Assembly: GCF_030272615.1 (NCBI RefSeq)
Contig: NC_081413.1
Span: 556,413,136 to 556,477,135 of the forward strand
From: Cryptomeria japonica
Lineage: Eukaryota > Streptophyta > Pinopsida > Cupressales > Cupressaceae
Direction: 5' to 3'
DNA length: 64,000 nucleotides
A program made the position numbers and the translations under genes. Position 1 is the first letter of the stretch. Every line of letters starts with the position of its first letter. Below are positions 47,871-59,660 of the stretch, one piece after another. The notes below the pieces were generated by a model. The model did not search any database and was not told where the DNA came from. It saw only the letters and a program-made list of their open reading frames with translations.

Positions 47871-49845
47871 ACTCATTATTAATTAATCCTTTATCATATT
47901 TAAGTGCAACTTATTTATTTCCTTCCATTACGATATGCAAACTACTTGATCTTTCAAACATTATGAGATGCATTCTACTCCATCATCTAACTAACATGAT
48001 TTCCTCACCTCCCAATGCAAGAATAACCCACCCCCCCCCTTTTCTTAAATTCTTTTTATAACCAAATCTAAATGTTCTTAATCCCTTATCCATTTTCTAT
48101 CAACATGATCTTATTCATTTATAATGATAATGCAATACTTACTGCATGAACATAATCCATTCTACATATCTATCTTATCCACACTACACATGCATCCATA
48201 TTCCTAGCATGATCAATTATTTAACTTCAGTTCCAAATGCATGATGCAAGAATCCTAATGCCTTTCTTTAGTTTAATCATCTTACGTGTTATGCATACTT
48301 CCCGACATCCAAGGCAATCACATAAATGACATTATCAACTAACATGATATTATTAATCAACCACAATTCCTACACTATATTCATTCCATTTACTTAAGGT
48401 TCTTTTACACATTGATCTACATCCTAAATGATAACCATGGAATTTAAACAATACAATAACTCATTACATGAATCCATTATATTACAAACATCTAAGTACA
48501 TGAAAACCATTTGCTTTCATTATACAAGATCACCACCATACATCTCATAGTCTCATTACTACAAATCATGTTATAATCCTAAGTTACCAACTACAATACA
48601 ATTATGATTACATGAATGATACATCATGATCATTGTCCCTTCCTAATACATGATTCATCTACTTCTTCCACATAGAAATATATTACACGGATCCAAGATA
48701 TCTATTACATAAATATGCTACAAGAAACATTCATAAGTTGCAGCAATGAGAATAATCCACCTCTACGCATGAAGAATCCAAGAGAATATCCCAATGGTTG
48801 AAAAGCACCAAACACCCAACCATGTAGAACCAAAGGAACCACCCCCCATGCTAGGAGATGACACAAGGCCCCAACACACACTCTAGACCTAAGTTGGCAC
48901 CTAACAACCAAAGAAGACCAAACAATACAAGGACTCTCAAGCTAGGACCAACCACAAACAATCACAAGAAGAAACTCCTAGAGGCTTACAAATCATAAAG
49001 TCATAAATGCAAATCCACAAGGCCTAATCACAAATCAACAAGGGGACACATGTAGGAGTGGGGTGTCATCATGATATTCCATCCTCTAACATAACAAATA
49101 CTATTCACAAGGCATAAGCCTAACGGACATGTGGAGCCATCTCAACCTATGAGATATCAAGGGAGATTGACTTGCCATCGCAATGGCCTTCCCATTCCTA
49201 TCCTAAAACATCCTCCCTAGGACCAAGTCATGGGGCTCAACTATTCATTATCTTGATTAGTGAATTATTTACCCATCCCATTAATTTATTATTATGTTAT
49301 CAATTGTTTACATTATGGTAAACTTCCATTGTGCCCTAGTGGTCTAGACTTCATGCATCCTTACAAGGAACCTCATGCAATCCTATCTCTCATGACCTTG
49401 ATCATCACAAGGAAGCTCACTCTCCCTAAAATTCTCCCAAAATAAAATCCCAACAAGAGGCTCATAATCAACATGAAAATATGAATCCATTTATAATACC
49501 ATGTAGCCATAACTCATGCATGATCATCCAATAGCCATGATGCCAAGTAAACCAAATAAGAGCCTCATAGAAAAACCGTACATCAAGGACACAAAAAGCC
49601 ATCAAAATTTGTCATAAATATGAAATGAAAGCCACAACAAGGCACATTCACTTGATGGTTCAACAACAATAGAACAACGCTCACAATCATGACTCATCAA
49701 GAGAGTACAAAACTTCAACAAAGAAGCATAACAACAAATAGAAGAAAAAACCACTAAAGACCGTCAAATCTGATCAAACTCAAAGCTAGAAAATAACAAT
49801 AGTTCTCTATAAATGCTTCTGGTACGACACCAAAACCAAAAAACC

Positions 49846-51987
49846 AAAATGAACTGAGAAAATTGATCCAAATACAAAATATGGGCAGTTTAGCGCATAT
49901 GTTGCGCAATGCAAAGCATACACCCAGATTGCCAACGCATTAACAAATCCAAATAGCGCATTTACGAAAGGTAAAATCACATATACAATGCTTAACAACG
50001 CATATAATCAGACACAATGCATACACCCAAGTAGACAACACATTTACAAGAACAGACAATGCATTTATAGAGGGTTTTAGGGCAAATACAAAGGGTTTTA
50101 GCGAATTTACTGTTTCAGCGCATTTACTAAAAACAAGGCATGACTTAGAAAAACTTACGACACAAAAATAAAATCAAAAAATCAAACTTAAGACCCGAAT
50201 AAGGGCTCAATAGAGACGCCTTAACAATACGAATCGATTGGCATAAACCAAATATAAAATCATTGTCTATAAAGAAAGATATAATAAAACACACATTCAT
50301 GGGTATAGACACAAAATTCTCTCTGGAAGCTCACAAAGAGTTTAATACACCAAAATAACATTCACTTATAATCCCAGACCAAAGGAAAGTCATATGTATG
50401 CTCTCAAATGAAACATAATACCAAGACATGAAATATTTACAAAGAGAAAAATAGCAGAGTCGTGCGTGCGGAAAAACAAAAACATCCAAATATTTTCCCC
50501 ATTCCTAAAGTTCAACCATATAATAAAATTATGTAGGTATTTAACTTTAAACTATAGAAGAAACTGTACAAAATATTTTTCCAAATACCCGCCTACAACC
50601 ATATTACCGCAGACATGGACAATACACAGTAAACGGAAAATAAAACAAAAGAAGGATTCCACTAACTTGCAAATGGAAGTAATGGCAACAAAAAATCTGA
50701 TGAAGCACCCACAAAAAATCCAACAAGCTCCCAAAAGCCAAAATCCAAGCTCAAAGATAAAATTTGCAGAAGAATTCAAAAGATGGTAACCGACAACAAG
50801 CTCAGGCAACCGGATAAAAAGAAACCAAACCTAAACCCTAGCCTCCAAGCCAAAACCCTAGCCTCAAAGTCAACCAATGAGAATAGAGGGTAGGTAGGGA
50901 AAATATTAAATAATGTTTATATAAAACCAAGTGGGGGGAATATTATTATTTTACCCCAAGGTATTTATACACCCCAAATATAAATGAAAGTCAAACTATA
51001 TAAATAAATCATAAGCCATAAATTAAGTAGTCCAAATGGGAATTAATTAATAAATAACTCAAGGCTCATAAAATAATTAAATAACCAAATAAAATATTAA
51101 ACATTAAATAAATAAATTAAACTATCAACAACATAAATAAATAAATAAATAATTAAATATCAAATAAAAGATGAAACCTCAATAAGAATGAATGATAAAT
51201 ATTAAATAAATCCTAATCATCATAAAATAAATAAACATTACTCATCAAATAATTAAATACTCAAAAGCCAATAATCCAATCAATTAAATCACACATAAAT
51301 ACATCAAATAAATTAACAATAAGCTAGCATACTCACAAAGCCACAACTCACTAACTAACATGGCAAATTACGTCAAGACGTTGACGACTCAAGGTGAACA
51401 ACTTAGACCTAGAGTATGTGAAGGGAACTTATGTCATCTCCAGACCACATGCCATTGGGATTTAAGACACGCTCAGACCTGTGGAGCCAAGTGGAGTTGG
51501 TGTCTGGTACTTGCAAATCCTACAACCATAAAGCAACAATACAACACATATATATCATAACAGACAAGTGATAGGGAATCATAATGGCACATCTCGCTCA
51601 CAATGAGTGATGTGACATCATCCCTCTCATGAAGACAGTCATACAATAATCAAACACATCACATAAACATCTCATCATATGTAATCATGAAATAGGGTTA
51701 GTGTAATCTTAACAACATCAAATCCATGATCAATATAAATCGTCAATAATCCATCAAGCATATATGATCCATCAAACACATATATCCATAAAATCACATG
51801 ACCAATAATGATAGCATCATCATCCATATAAATCATAAAAATAGCATATGTCCAATTAATGTCTACCATCCTAATCGGTACTGAAACACATGTATATTCA
51901 TAATCCAAAACATCATAAACAGTCTAGATAAGTCTATCATGCATTAGATAAGAGTCAAGGCAAATCAATTCAAGGAGGGACACTACA
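49846..51987 (-). repeat. L8 putative 5' LTR
   Basis: From TGTAGTGTCC (51987) through AT-rich AAATAAATAAAT DNA (51000-51300), a TATA-like TTTATATAAAC (50919-50930, minus strand), then a leader with AGGGTTTTGGC words (50820-50870). The inner edge near 49846 is uncertain. Confidence 0.4.
49870..50130. repeat. degenerate tandem repeat with GCGCATTTAC units
   Basis: About ten imperfect units of 20-30 bases built on AACGCATTTACA / GCGCATATG, next to two GGGTTTTAG words. Similar to 44530-44770 in reverse. Confidence 0.6.
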
Positions 51988-51989
51988 GA

Positions 51990-52980
51990 CACTATCTCGT
52001 TGTTAATATATAGATTACTCAAAATTAATTTGCAAGTACCTAATAACTATCTTCATTATAACTCAATTAACATGTCTAGGATTAGACATGAAATTGCTTA
52101 AAATTCTCATTGCTTGGGAATTTGACTAGTGCAATGCATAATATAACATACACAAGACTACAAACTACACTAGCATAGGGAACATGCTTGACGAATCCTC
52201 CACCTCACTCAATGTAGACAAACTTTGTTTAGATAATCACTTAGTCCCTACTAAATAGGAACACTCCCTAGTCTGTTATCTACTATGCTAAAATATTGTT
52301 TTACACTATTCACATTTGTTCTAGCACAAAAAAATATTTGTGTTCATTCTATTTCTTGTTATATGCATGCCTTAGATAAACTTATCAACTCCCAAGTTAG
52401 TCATGTTAAAACATATAAAAAGCTGAGATTTCAAATCTATAATTGTAGAACATATTGTTGCTAGATAACAACATATCATCTACATATAATTTCATTACTA
52501 CAAAACAACCACTATCAGGTTTATAGTAAATATGGTGATCATATTTAGATCTCAATCCCAATCTTAACACAAAAGAATCAAAATTTTGGTATCACATATT
52601 GGGTGACTATTTGAGACTATGCAAAGATTTTTTCAAGATGCAAATGAGTAAATCATTATCTCTTACAACATCGTGTCTAGTTGTGACATTTAAAAAATCT
52701 CCCCAAGTCACCATGCAAAAAATATATTTTTATATGCATCTACTATATCACTAAATCAAATGTTTTTGTAACAAATAATAAAAAATTAGTAAACATCAAC
52801 TTAGCAACTAGATAAAAATCCCACCAAAGCCTATCCCCTCAACCTAGGAATATCCATTGCATTATGTTTCTCAACCCTCTTCTTATCCTAGATCAAAGAT
52901 AACTATCCTAGATACTAATCCATTATAATATGTTTCTTAACCTTGTTTACCCACTTCACCCTTCCATATCAATCTCTTTA
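51990..52980 (-). pseudogene. C3 reverse transcriptase remnant (copia)
   Basis: Minus strand: LYVDDMLLSSNN at about 52490, the intact YVDD active-site block of copia RT. KKSLHSLK near 52620 is the LYGLKQ region, HIKIYFLHGDL near 52720 is the MDVKTAFLHG block, and a WVNKVK trace near 52960 is the start. Towards 52010 the decayed FMSNPRHVN ... IRYLQ block follows. Stops and shifts throughout show great age. Confidence 0.78.
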
Positions 52981-54240
52981 TTAGAGGCCTCATCGTTTAT
53001 TCCTTGTGAGCTCCCCCTCTTCTCTCTCCTCCTATTTTTACACATTCACACATGCATGTTACTTATTCTTCCCTTTATTGTGTGGTCTACATTATAATCA
53101 CACATGTCCTCATTATACTTCATCTACACTCCATGGTTGTGTTCTCATTTTCTCCTATGATTTTGTATTTCCTCCTCTTATTAACATTGGGAACATATAT
53201 TCTAACAAGTATAATGGTCATGGTGACTATTTACATCACGTTGCATACTTATCTACTATCTCCTTGAAATATACATGTCATTATCATCTATTAGCCAAAC
53301 TCCTTCCAATGCCTTAATAGAGTAGGTTTTAGGTTAGATCTATACTTTACCTATTGGTTCCCTACACTCATGTTTTTATGTAGTGCACATATTTGTATGC
53401 CATTTTATTATTTTTGCAGAAAAAAATGAAACTATTGCATTAGAATCTTTTGCAAGTACATGCAAATCTAAAACCTTTTACTTTATACAAGAATTGTCAT
53501 AAGATAATTATGTGATTGAATAAAAATAGTAATAAGAATAAAATCAACAAACTATGTCAACATAAGATTTGCATGGATAAACCCTTTTGGGAAAAATATA
53601 AAAGAGAGAGGATAAGTATGTATTAATATTTAAGAATGAGATGCATCCAACACACTAACACTCTCTTCACTTTCAAATCACTTATGTACATATAAAACAA
53701 TCTTATGAAACCATTGAATAGGCACAAAAAGAGGAGAAAACCATAAATGGCTTACCAAAATAATGGATAACAATACCATGGTATCTTGAAAAATATCCCA
53801 CCTTGGGGAGCATATTTCAAGAATACAAAATTGATAATTCTTCATAGGGATATCACATAGGCACACATAACCATAAAGGCGTATTTTCTTTTACAACTCT
53901 TGATGGCTCGCATCATCAAGTATAGTGCTTTATTTTGAAATGACCAACTCATCTAGTCTCATCTATCATACAAGATGTAGTGTGGTGGAACGAGGTTCAC
54001 TAGTCTAAGCATTCAAACTAGGAATCAAAACCATTCGCATCAACCTACATTAAAGAATAATCAATAGGCCCAACAACAAACCCTTTGGAGAGTTGGCCAT
54101 AATGATTTATTATTTCTTTTTGTGCTTTTGATATGATTAGATAATATATAGAATTATAAAATCCAAGAACTAAGCATAAAGATACAAAATTAACATTAAT
54201 CATCATGAACAATAAGTCACACAAAAAAAAATGCAAACTC
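52981..54240. other. unassigned AT-rich DNA
   Basis: The C3 integrase and gag should lie here but I see no motif. The open frame 53006-53317 is composition-driven. ACCCTTTTGGGAAAAA near 53580 is like words in copia LTRs of this window. Confidence 0.3.
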
Positions 54241-55198
54241 TAAGAATAGATCTAGAAATAGGAATTAGAATGGAACCCATGTCTTCAATTTGAGCCTAAA
54301 AGTACTAGACTATGGGGCTAGGTATCACTATCCTGGAGGTGTTTGATGTAATATTGTAACCAAATTCTGGATCAATATATCACACAGATTCTCCCTGAAA
54401 TTCCATCAAAAAAGTGTAAGACTATGGGGCTAAGCCACAACGTCCAAGGTTCTTTGATTCTTCAAAGTCTAAATCTCTGTCTTAATCAGCAATCCTTCTC
54501 TATCATATTTGAATCCTACACATAGAAGAGAGATAAAATGGTTTTGGGCTGTATAGGGGCTTTCCTAGGTCAAATCCTAGGTTGGAATTAACCAAAAACA
54601 ATGATGATGGAAAAGAGATCATACCCTTACAAGGAAGAGGTTGAAAACCTTAAGGAAATGCAAAAATGAAACTTCCTGCCTTGAAGTTTCATGAAAGGTT
54701 GGTGTTATTAGGTGGAATTTCATGCATGAATTCACATAAAGTTGATCATGGATGTCATCTTAAATGTTTGAAAATATGAATACTTGACTTATCCTTCACT
54801 ACCTTGAGAATTCCTAATTGCTTGATCAATGGAATTGCTTGATGTGGATTGAATTCCTTGATGAAAGATGTTTCAAATGATGAAATACGAATTGATTTTA
54901 TACTCAACCTCATGAAACATGTTGAAAATTTTGAAGAAGGTTAACATCGAGGGCACTTTCTCGTTCAACATTTATTGACCTTTAGAGGGTTCAAATTTGG
55001 GCCCTTTTCAGCTAGAGTATAGGAGGCCTATTTCAGTCCTCTTGGAATACGATTTAGGTCTGAAAGACAAAAATAGTGTAGAGTCCTAAGATTTAGCCTT
55101 GGTTTGAGAAAAATCAAACAATCTTAGAGGCAAGGAGGGAGAAGTACCAAAGTAAGAACCAAATAAGTATTAAATTATATGAGGATACAATTCATGAC
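54241..55198 (-). repeat. G6 putative 3' LTR
   Basis: Minus strand TGTCATGAATTG (55198 down) follows a polypurine tract-like CACTAAAGTGGGGGCC (55222-55207). A TATAAAAT box lies near 54900 and a leader-like region follows. The left edge is a guess. A block AGACTATGGGGCTA occurs twice (about 54310 and 54420). Confidence 0.45.
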
Positions 55199-55417
55199 AC
55201 TAAATTTAGGCCCCCACTTTAGTGGGATTGTGACCCTACACTCATTGTTAGTAAAGTACAAGATGACATTGAAAGACTTTCAACAAGACATTAAAGAGAT
55301 AAGAAAACACCAAGGCCCCAAGGACTTAGGATCTCATTGGTCTAAAATATAAAGATAAATGGAGCAATGTGATAAGTGCATGGACCATGCAAGTATTAAG
55401 AAGAGACATGAATTATA

Positions 55418-55540
55418 GGTCTAGTAAGGAGTTTCTTACTATGAGCCATATGAGAAAAGATAAGAGGCATTAATTCTTGGTCTAGTAAAGGCTACTTACT
55501 ATGAGTCATGTAAGAAAAAGAAGAGTCAAAATAGTCTAAC
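55418..55540. repeat. 61-base direct repeat, two copies
   Basis: GGTCTAGTAA...TTACTATGAG units begin at 55418 and 55479; the second is more diverged at its end. Confidence 0.7.
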
Positions 55541-56400
55541 AAGGTGTGTTATGCTAGTTGACTCTAGATATTACAAAGAAAAACCTTGGTTTTCTGGATA
55601 ATTTGACAAAAAGAAACTACAAAACCGGTGCTATAGTGTGCACCAAACACAAAGATTACAAAAAAAAGCCTCAAAATTCAAAGAAATCCAAAAATCTAAT
55701 TGTAAAATGGGTGTTTTAATCTGCACCAAACATATCATGGTGTGTGATCAAAGTGTACAAACCAAACTTCATGATGTGTACATAAAGTGTAACATATAGC
55801 AGAGTGTATTTCCACCACATTAAAATGATTGTAGCATACATGCATCTGAAAGACAAGCATTTCGCAACAATGAAATGCCCCCAAACATAGGCAAATCAAA
55901 GTTGAAAGTCACAAGACATGAAAGAGAACATAAGGAATCCACTATCTGAGGTCAATATGTGCATCAAATTATCAAATATATCAAGTATCATTATCATTAA
56001 TTAAGCACATCCCCCAAAGGTAGTGGAACTATGAGTAGAATGGAACAAAAACATATAAGGTAAACAACAATTTAGTCATTTTCGGTCAACATGGAAAAAT
56101 CAAAAGATATCAATGCTTTGCATTGTCCCCAAGTAGACAATAGAAAAGCACATTTACAACAAGATCACACTTACGACACAACATGTATACAATAAATAGA
56201 AGAAATAAAATACAAATAGAGGAATGTCACGACAAGGTCAGTCCCTTTGTTTCCTTGCGCCAATGAAGCAACAAGGGTCATCCACATAGAGTTTAACAAA
56301 ACACAAAGACATGTCAAGCACCACATTATGGGGAACACATTACATGCAAGCAAACACACAAAAGAATCTACTACACCAATGAGCTAGTCTAGCAAATCAT
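55541..56400. other. G6 interior, no gene seen
   Basis: RT, RNase H and integrase would be expected between the linker and the LTR but none is visible; the space is only about 1.2 kb. Confidence 0.5.
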
Positions 56401-56940
56401 CTGCCTCCATATCTTTCTTAAAATCATTTAGAGATGGTGGACAAGATGCTAAAGGAGTCGCAACTAGTATGATAGATGGAGTTATTGCTAGTGTCAAACA
56501 AGGAGCACTCTATAATGATGAATTACTATGTGTATCACTAGGAGCTACAATTAAATCTTTTGAAAACCTTGAAGATAATTCATGATTAATTTCAATAACT
56601 TCATAAATATCATCACAATCATTAGCACTCTCAACATTATTATCAATATAATCATCCAAATTAATCACAATAGGAGATCGCATGTGAGGAGGAGATGAAG
56701 AAGAAGAATCATTTTGCATAGACAACTTCAACCTTTGGCAATGTTGATCAAGATAAAGCTTCTCTCTAGGATTAGGTAAAGGTTGGGAAAAAGGGATTGA
56801 ATCAACATTCAATTGCTTAGGAGAAGAATAATTTTGGGAAGCAAGCTCACAAACCTTGGGAGAACATTTTTGTTAGTGTTATCTTGCACTACTATTTTTC
56901 TTGTTATGACTCCAAGCTTGTGTGGAAGAAGTGTTAAGAG
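56401..56940 (-). pseudogene. G6 linker fragment, left of C5
   Basis: A 100-residue open frame (56812-56510), Ser- and Asp-rich, with NLDDYIDNN and no known domain. By strand and place it continues the protease linker at 63204-63484 on the other side of C5. It resembles the T1 linker only in composition. Confidence 0.5.
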
Positions 56941-58839
56941 TGGGTGTCTCAAACTTATTGGTTGAAATCTTGAGTAGATGGCACTTGGTCTCTGAAATGA
57001 GTCATTCAGTGTTGATAACGTTCGTGTTATTGATCATCTTCAAAGCAAACTGAATAACCTTCATTTTATTGACAATAGTTAATAACCTTCATGTTATATA
57101 CCCGCTTCGAGAAGAAGTGTGCAGAGTGTTGCAGGATAGTGAGGAAAGGAAACTAAGTCCTTTTCATTTAACCCCACAATGTGACAAAGGTACGACAAAT
57201 AGGGTCATGGGATAGCGTGATGAAGAAGACTTGGTCTTCATCCCACCACACTATGGCACTCTAAGGGTCCGGTAAGAGTACTTGTGGGATAGTAGAAGAT
57301 AGTTTGCTTTGTCTTCCCTTCCATCCTGTTAGGGGTGTCTAGAGAGAACAACGGTAGTGAAGGATAAAGACAAAGGGTGAAGGAATGGTCTCCCCGCAAC
57401 CCCGCAAGTAATTTGAAGGTTCCTAAGGAGCACTGTGGGCTAACTAAGAGATCATGAGGCATGCTTTTCCTTCCATCCTGCACTGATATCAAAAGTGACT
57501 TCAATGATAAGTTGAGCCAAAAGCGACAGAGGTGGGGACCACGACCAAATGTCAAGCGACTTGTTGAGTTGTACGTAGTTGATTGGCAGAAACTGGAACA
57601 ACTCAGAGGAAGCAATGGAGACAACATGGTGTGTTATTGACAATATGAGGAAGTTGGACTGTTGGAGATGTGGAAACTGAACCAAATCATTTTCTTGACA
57701 GAGAGGCATAAACTTCTGAAGAAATGGTTGCACTAAGCATGAGAAGGCTATAGAGCCAGTGAGAGGCCTGCAAGACTTGTTGCAAAAAGGTCTGTAACTA
57801 AGGTCCAAAAGATGATTGCCTTGCAAACCATAAGTTGGTAAAGATTGATTTCGGATGCTCAGATGCCGAGGGCAACGGTTGGAGGTTGATGAGTGGTTGG
57901 TTTGTGTTAGATGCCAAATTGCATAACTATTGTTCCTATTGTCTATGTGGTGCATGTGTCGAGTTCTATCTGTAGGTTGAATGTTGTCAAAACAAATATT
58001 GTGTAATATACACCTGAGAGCTTAATCTATACCTTGTATGTAATAAAAATTTTACTGTAATACAAGAGATTAGCTTTGGTGGTGGGTTTTTTACCTGTAA
58101 GGGTTTTCCCATGTAAACTTTGTGTTCTCTACGTGCTTATGTGAATCTTGTGTTTTCTCTGTTATCTTGTTAATGTGTATCTTAGTTATCAAGAGTGCAT
58201 TTATGGATTTGATTGTGTGTAAGATTTTTGCATCAATATTTCGAATCACTCTGTGATCCATCATCAGGATGAAGAGAGACAAATAAGATGAAAAGTTGTA
58301 GACTTGGAATAAATAGGAAGGATTGGAGAAGGGTGCGCGAAGAACAAGATACCAAGATCGTCAAACCTCAATAGAAGGACAAAAGAGGAAATAAAATTAA
58401 AACAAAAAACATTATATATATATATATATATTGGTCTTTAATTTGGTTTTTGCTTTTCTCTTTCTTTATTCTCTCTGTTTTTTGTTTTTATTTTATTTCC
58501 TCTTTTGTCCTTCTGTTGAGGTTTGACCATCTTGGTATCCCATTCTTCGTGCACCCTTCTCCAATCCTTCCTATTTATTCCAAGTTTGCAACTTTTCATC
58601 TTATTCAACTCTCTTCATCCTCATGATGGATCATGGAGTGTGATCCGAAACGTTGATGCAAAAATCTTACACACAATCAAATCCAGAAACGCACTCTTTA
58701 TAATTTTATGATGGATTGTGGAAATCTCTTAGAACTGGTGTATCTTAATGTCTGTAATTGAAATTGAGAGTCATCTTTGCTCCTCTCCTCTTTGAATTTA
58801 ATAGTGTGGAAGGCGTTTTCACGTAGTTCTTTCCTTACA
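56941..58839 (+). repeat. C5 5' LTR (with inserted element)
   Basis: Starts TGGGTGTCTC, ends CCTTACA. Without the 563-base insertion it is about 1.34 kb, like the 3' LTR. An extra 25-base partial duplication lies near 57060. The minus-strand open frames at 57238-57955 recur in the 3' LTR and are not taken as genes. Confidence 0.9.
58185..58737. mobile_element. 553-base long inverted-repeat element (Mutator-like MITE?)
   Basis: Left arm about 58190-58411 and right arm about 58478-58705 are inverted copies, over 90% alike by eye, around an AT-rich centre with a (TA)n run at 58412-58431. GTGTATCTTA at 58175-58184 and 58738-58747 is a 10-base target duplication. The 3' LTR has the empty site (near 63133). 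The right end has about 30 bases not matched on the left. Long arms and a 9-11 base duplication fit the Mutator superfamily. Confidence 0.85.
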
Positions 58840-58841
58840 AG

Positions 58842-58853
58842 TGGTATCAGAGC
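58842..58853 (+). other. C5 primer-binding site (initiator Met-tRNA)
   Basis: TGGTATCAGAGC, exact, two bases after the LTR. Confidence 0.95.
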
Positions 58854-58955
58854 GTGGCTAGTGTGTATCCTTGTGGGTAGGATGACTTGTTTGTGTTAAT
58901 TTTGTTGTGGGAGTTTTGTAGAAAAACTTGCATTTTTGTGAAATTACAGATTGAG

Positions 58956-59660
58956 ATGGCTAGCATATCAGGAAGAGTGGACATTGATAAATTCAATGGA
59001 AACATTTATGAGTTATGGAAACTCAAGATGGAAGACCTGTTGGTTGATACATACCTTTGGTTTGTATTGTCTGGGTCAAAACCATCAAGCATGAAACAAG
59101 AAGATTGGGACCTCATAGATAAGAAGGCCAAAGGGCTGATCAGATTATGCCTTTCGGATTTTGTTCTCTTGAATGTTCATGAGGAGAAGACAATAGCTTC
59201 TTTATGGAAGAAACTTGGTGATATTTATCAGGGAAAGTCTCTGGTAAACAAATTATTCCTAAGGAAGAAGTTATACTCCTTGAAGATGAGCAAAGGGACA
59301 TTTGTGGCAGATCATTTAAATTCCTTCAACATGGTTATAGCACAGTTAACTTTTGTGGGAGAAAATATTGAGGATGAGGATCATTGTGTGCTTCTGTTGT
59401 GTTCCTTTCTTGACACATGGGATCATCTTGTGATGGCCATTGGAAGTACAAAAACCACTTTCAAAATGGAAGATGTGGTTGCTTCACTACTGTCAGAGGA
59501 AGCACAAAGGAAATCCTCTTAAATGGTCAAAGAATCTCTGACTGTGAGGGGTAGAACAAAGGAAAAATTCAAGCAAAAGGATAGGAGGTCCAAATCCAAT
59601 TCACATGGGAGATCAAGGTCTCTGGGAAAAAATTCCAAGGTGAGGTACTAGAATTATGGG
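58956..59660 (+). pseudogene. C5 gag
   Basis: I start at the ATG at 58956 (MASISGRVDIDKFNGN), which fits copia gag, rather than the upstream in-frame ATG at 58887. Blocks: YELWKLKMEDLLVD, IRLCLSDFVLLNVHEE, LWKKLGDIYQGKSLVNKLFL, VADHLNSFNMVIAQL, and EDHCVLLLCSFLDTWDHLV. It is open for 189 residues to TAA at 59520. A basic tail and a ruined zinc knuckle follow in frame (59640-59690), with Tyr for two Cys and TAG for Trp, all G-to-A changes. This is the only coding domain of the element. Confidence 0.88.

Larger units (their letters stand above)
47871..51987 (-). mobile_element. L8: LTR retroelement remnant inserted in C3
   Basis: Separates the RT and RNase H parts of C3. The right edge is TGTAGTGTCCCTCC on the minus strand (51987 down), a good LTR start. 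A TATA-like motif lies at about 50925 and a C run at 48029-48045 could be the polypurine tract of a minus-strand element. 48046-49800 has no coding sequence I can recognise. The left edge and second LTR were not found, so this may be a non-coding derivative. Confidence 0.5.

Noticed and set aside
49800-49850. TGGTGTCGTACCAGAAG (minus strand) as the L8 primer site
   Set aside because: I could not match it with confidence to a plant tRNA end, and the LTR edge is unclear.
44725-50105. ACCCTAAAACC and GGGTTTTAGG words as interstitial telomere repeats
   Set aside because: Only isolated words, no TTTAGGG array.
53006-53317. Plus-strand ORF rich in Tyr, His and Ser
   Set aside because: No family resemblance; lies next to decayed copia DNA and looks composition-driven.
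57238-57955. Minus-strand ORFs in the C5 5' LTR, with a similar one at 62185-62571
   Set aside because: They recur only because both lie in LTR copies; no known domain, and the sequences differ as freely as the DNA.
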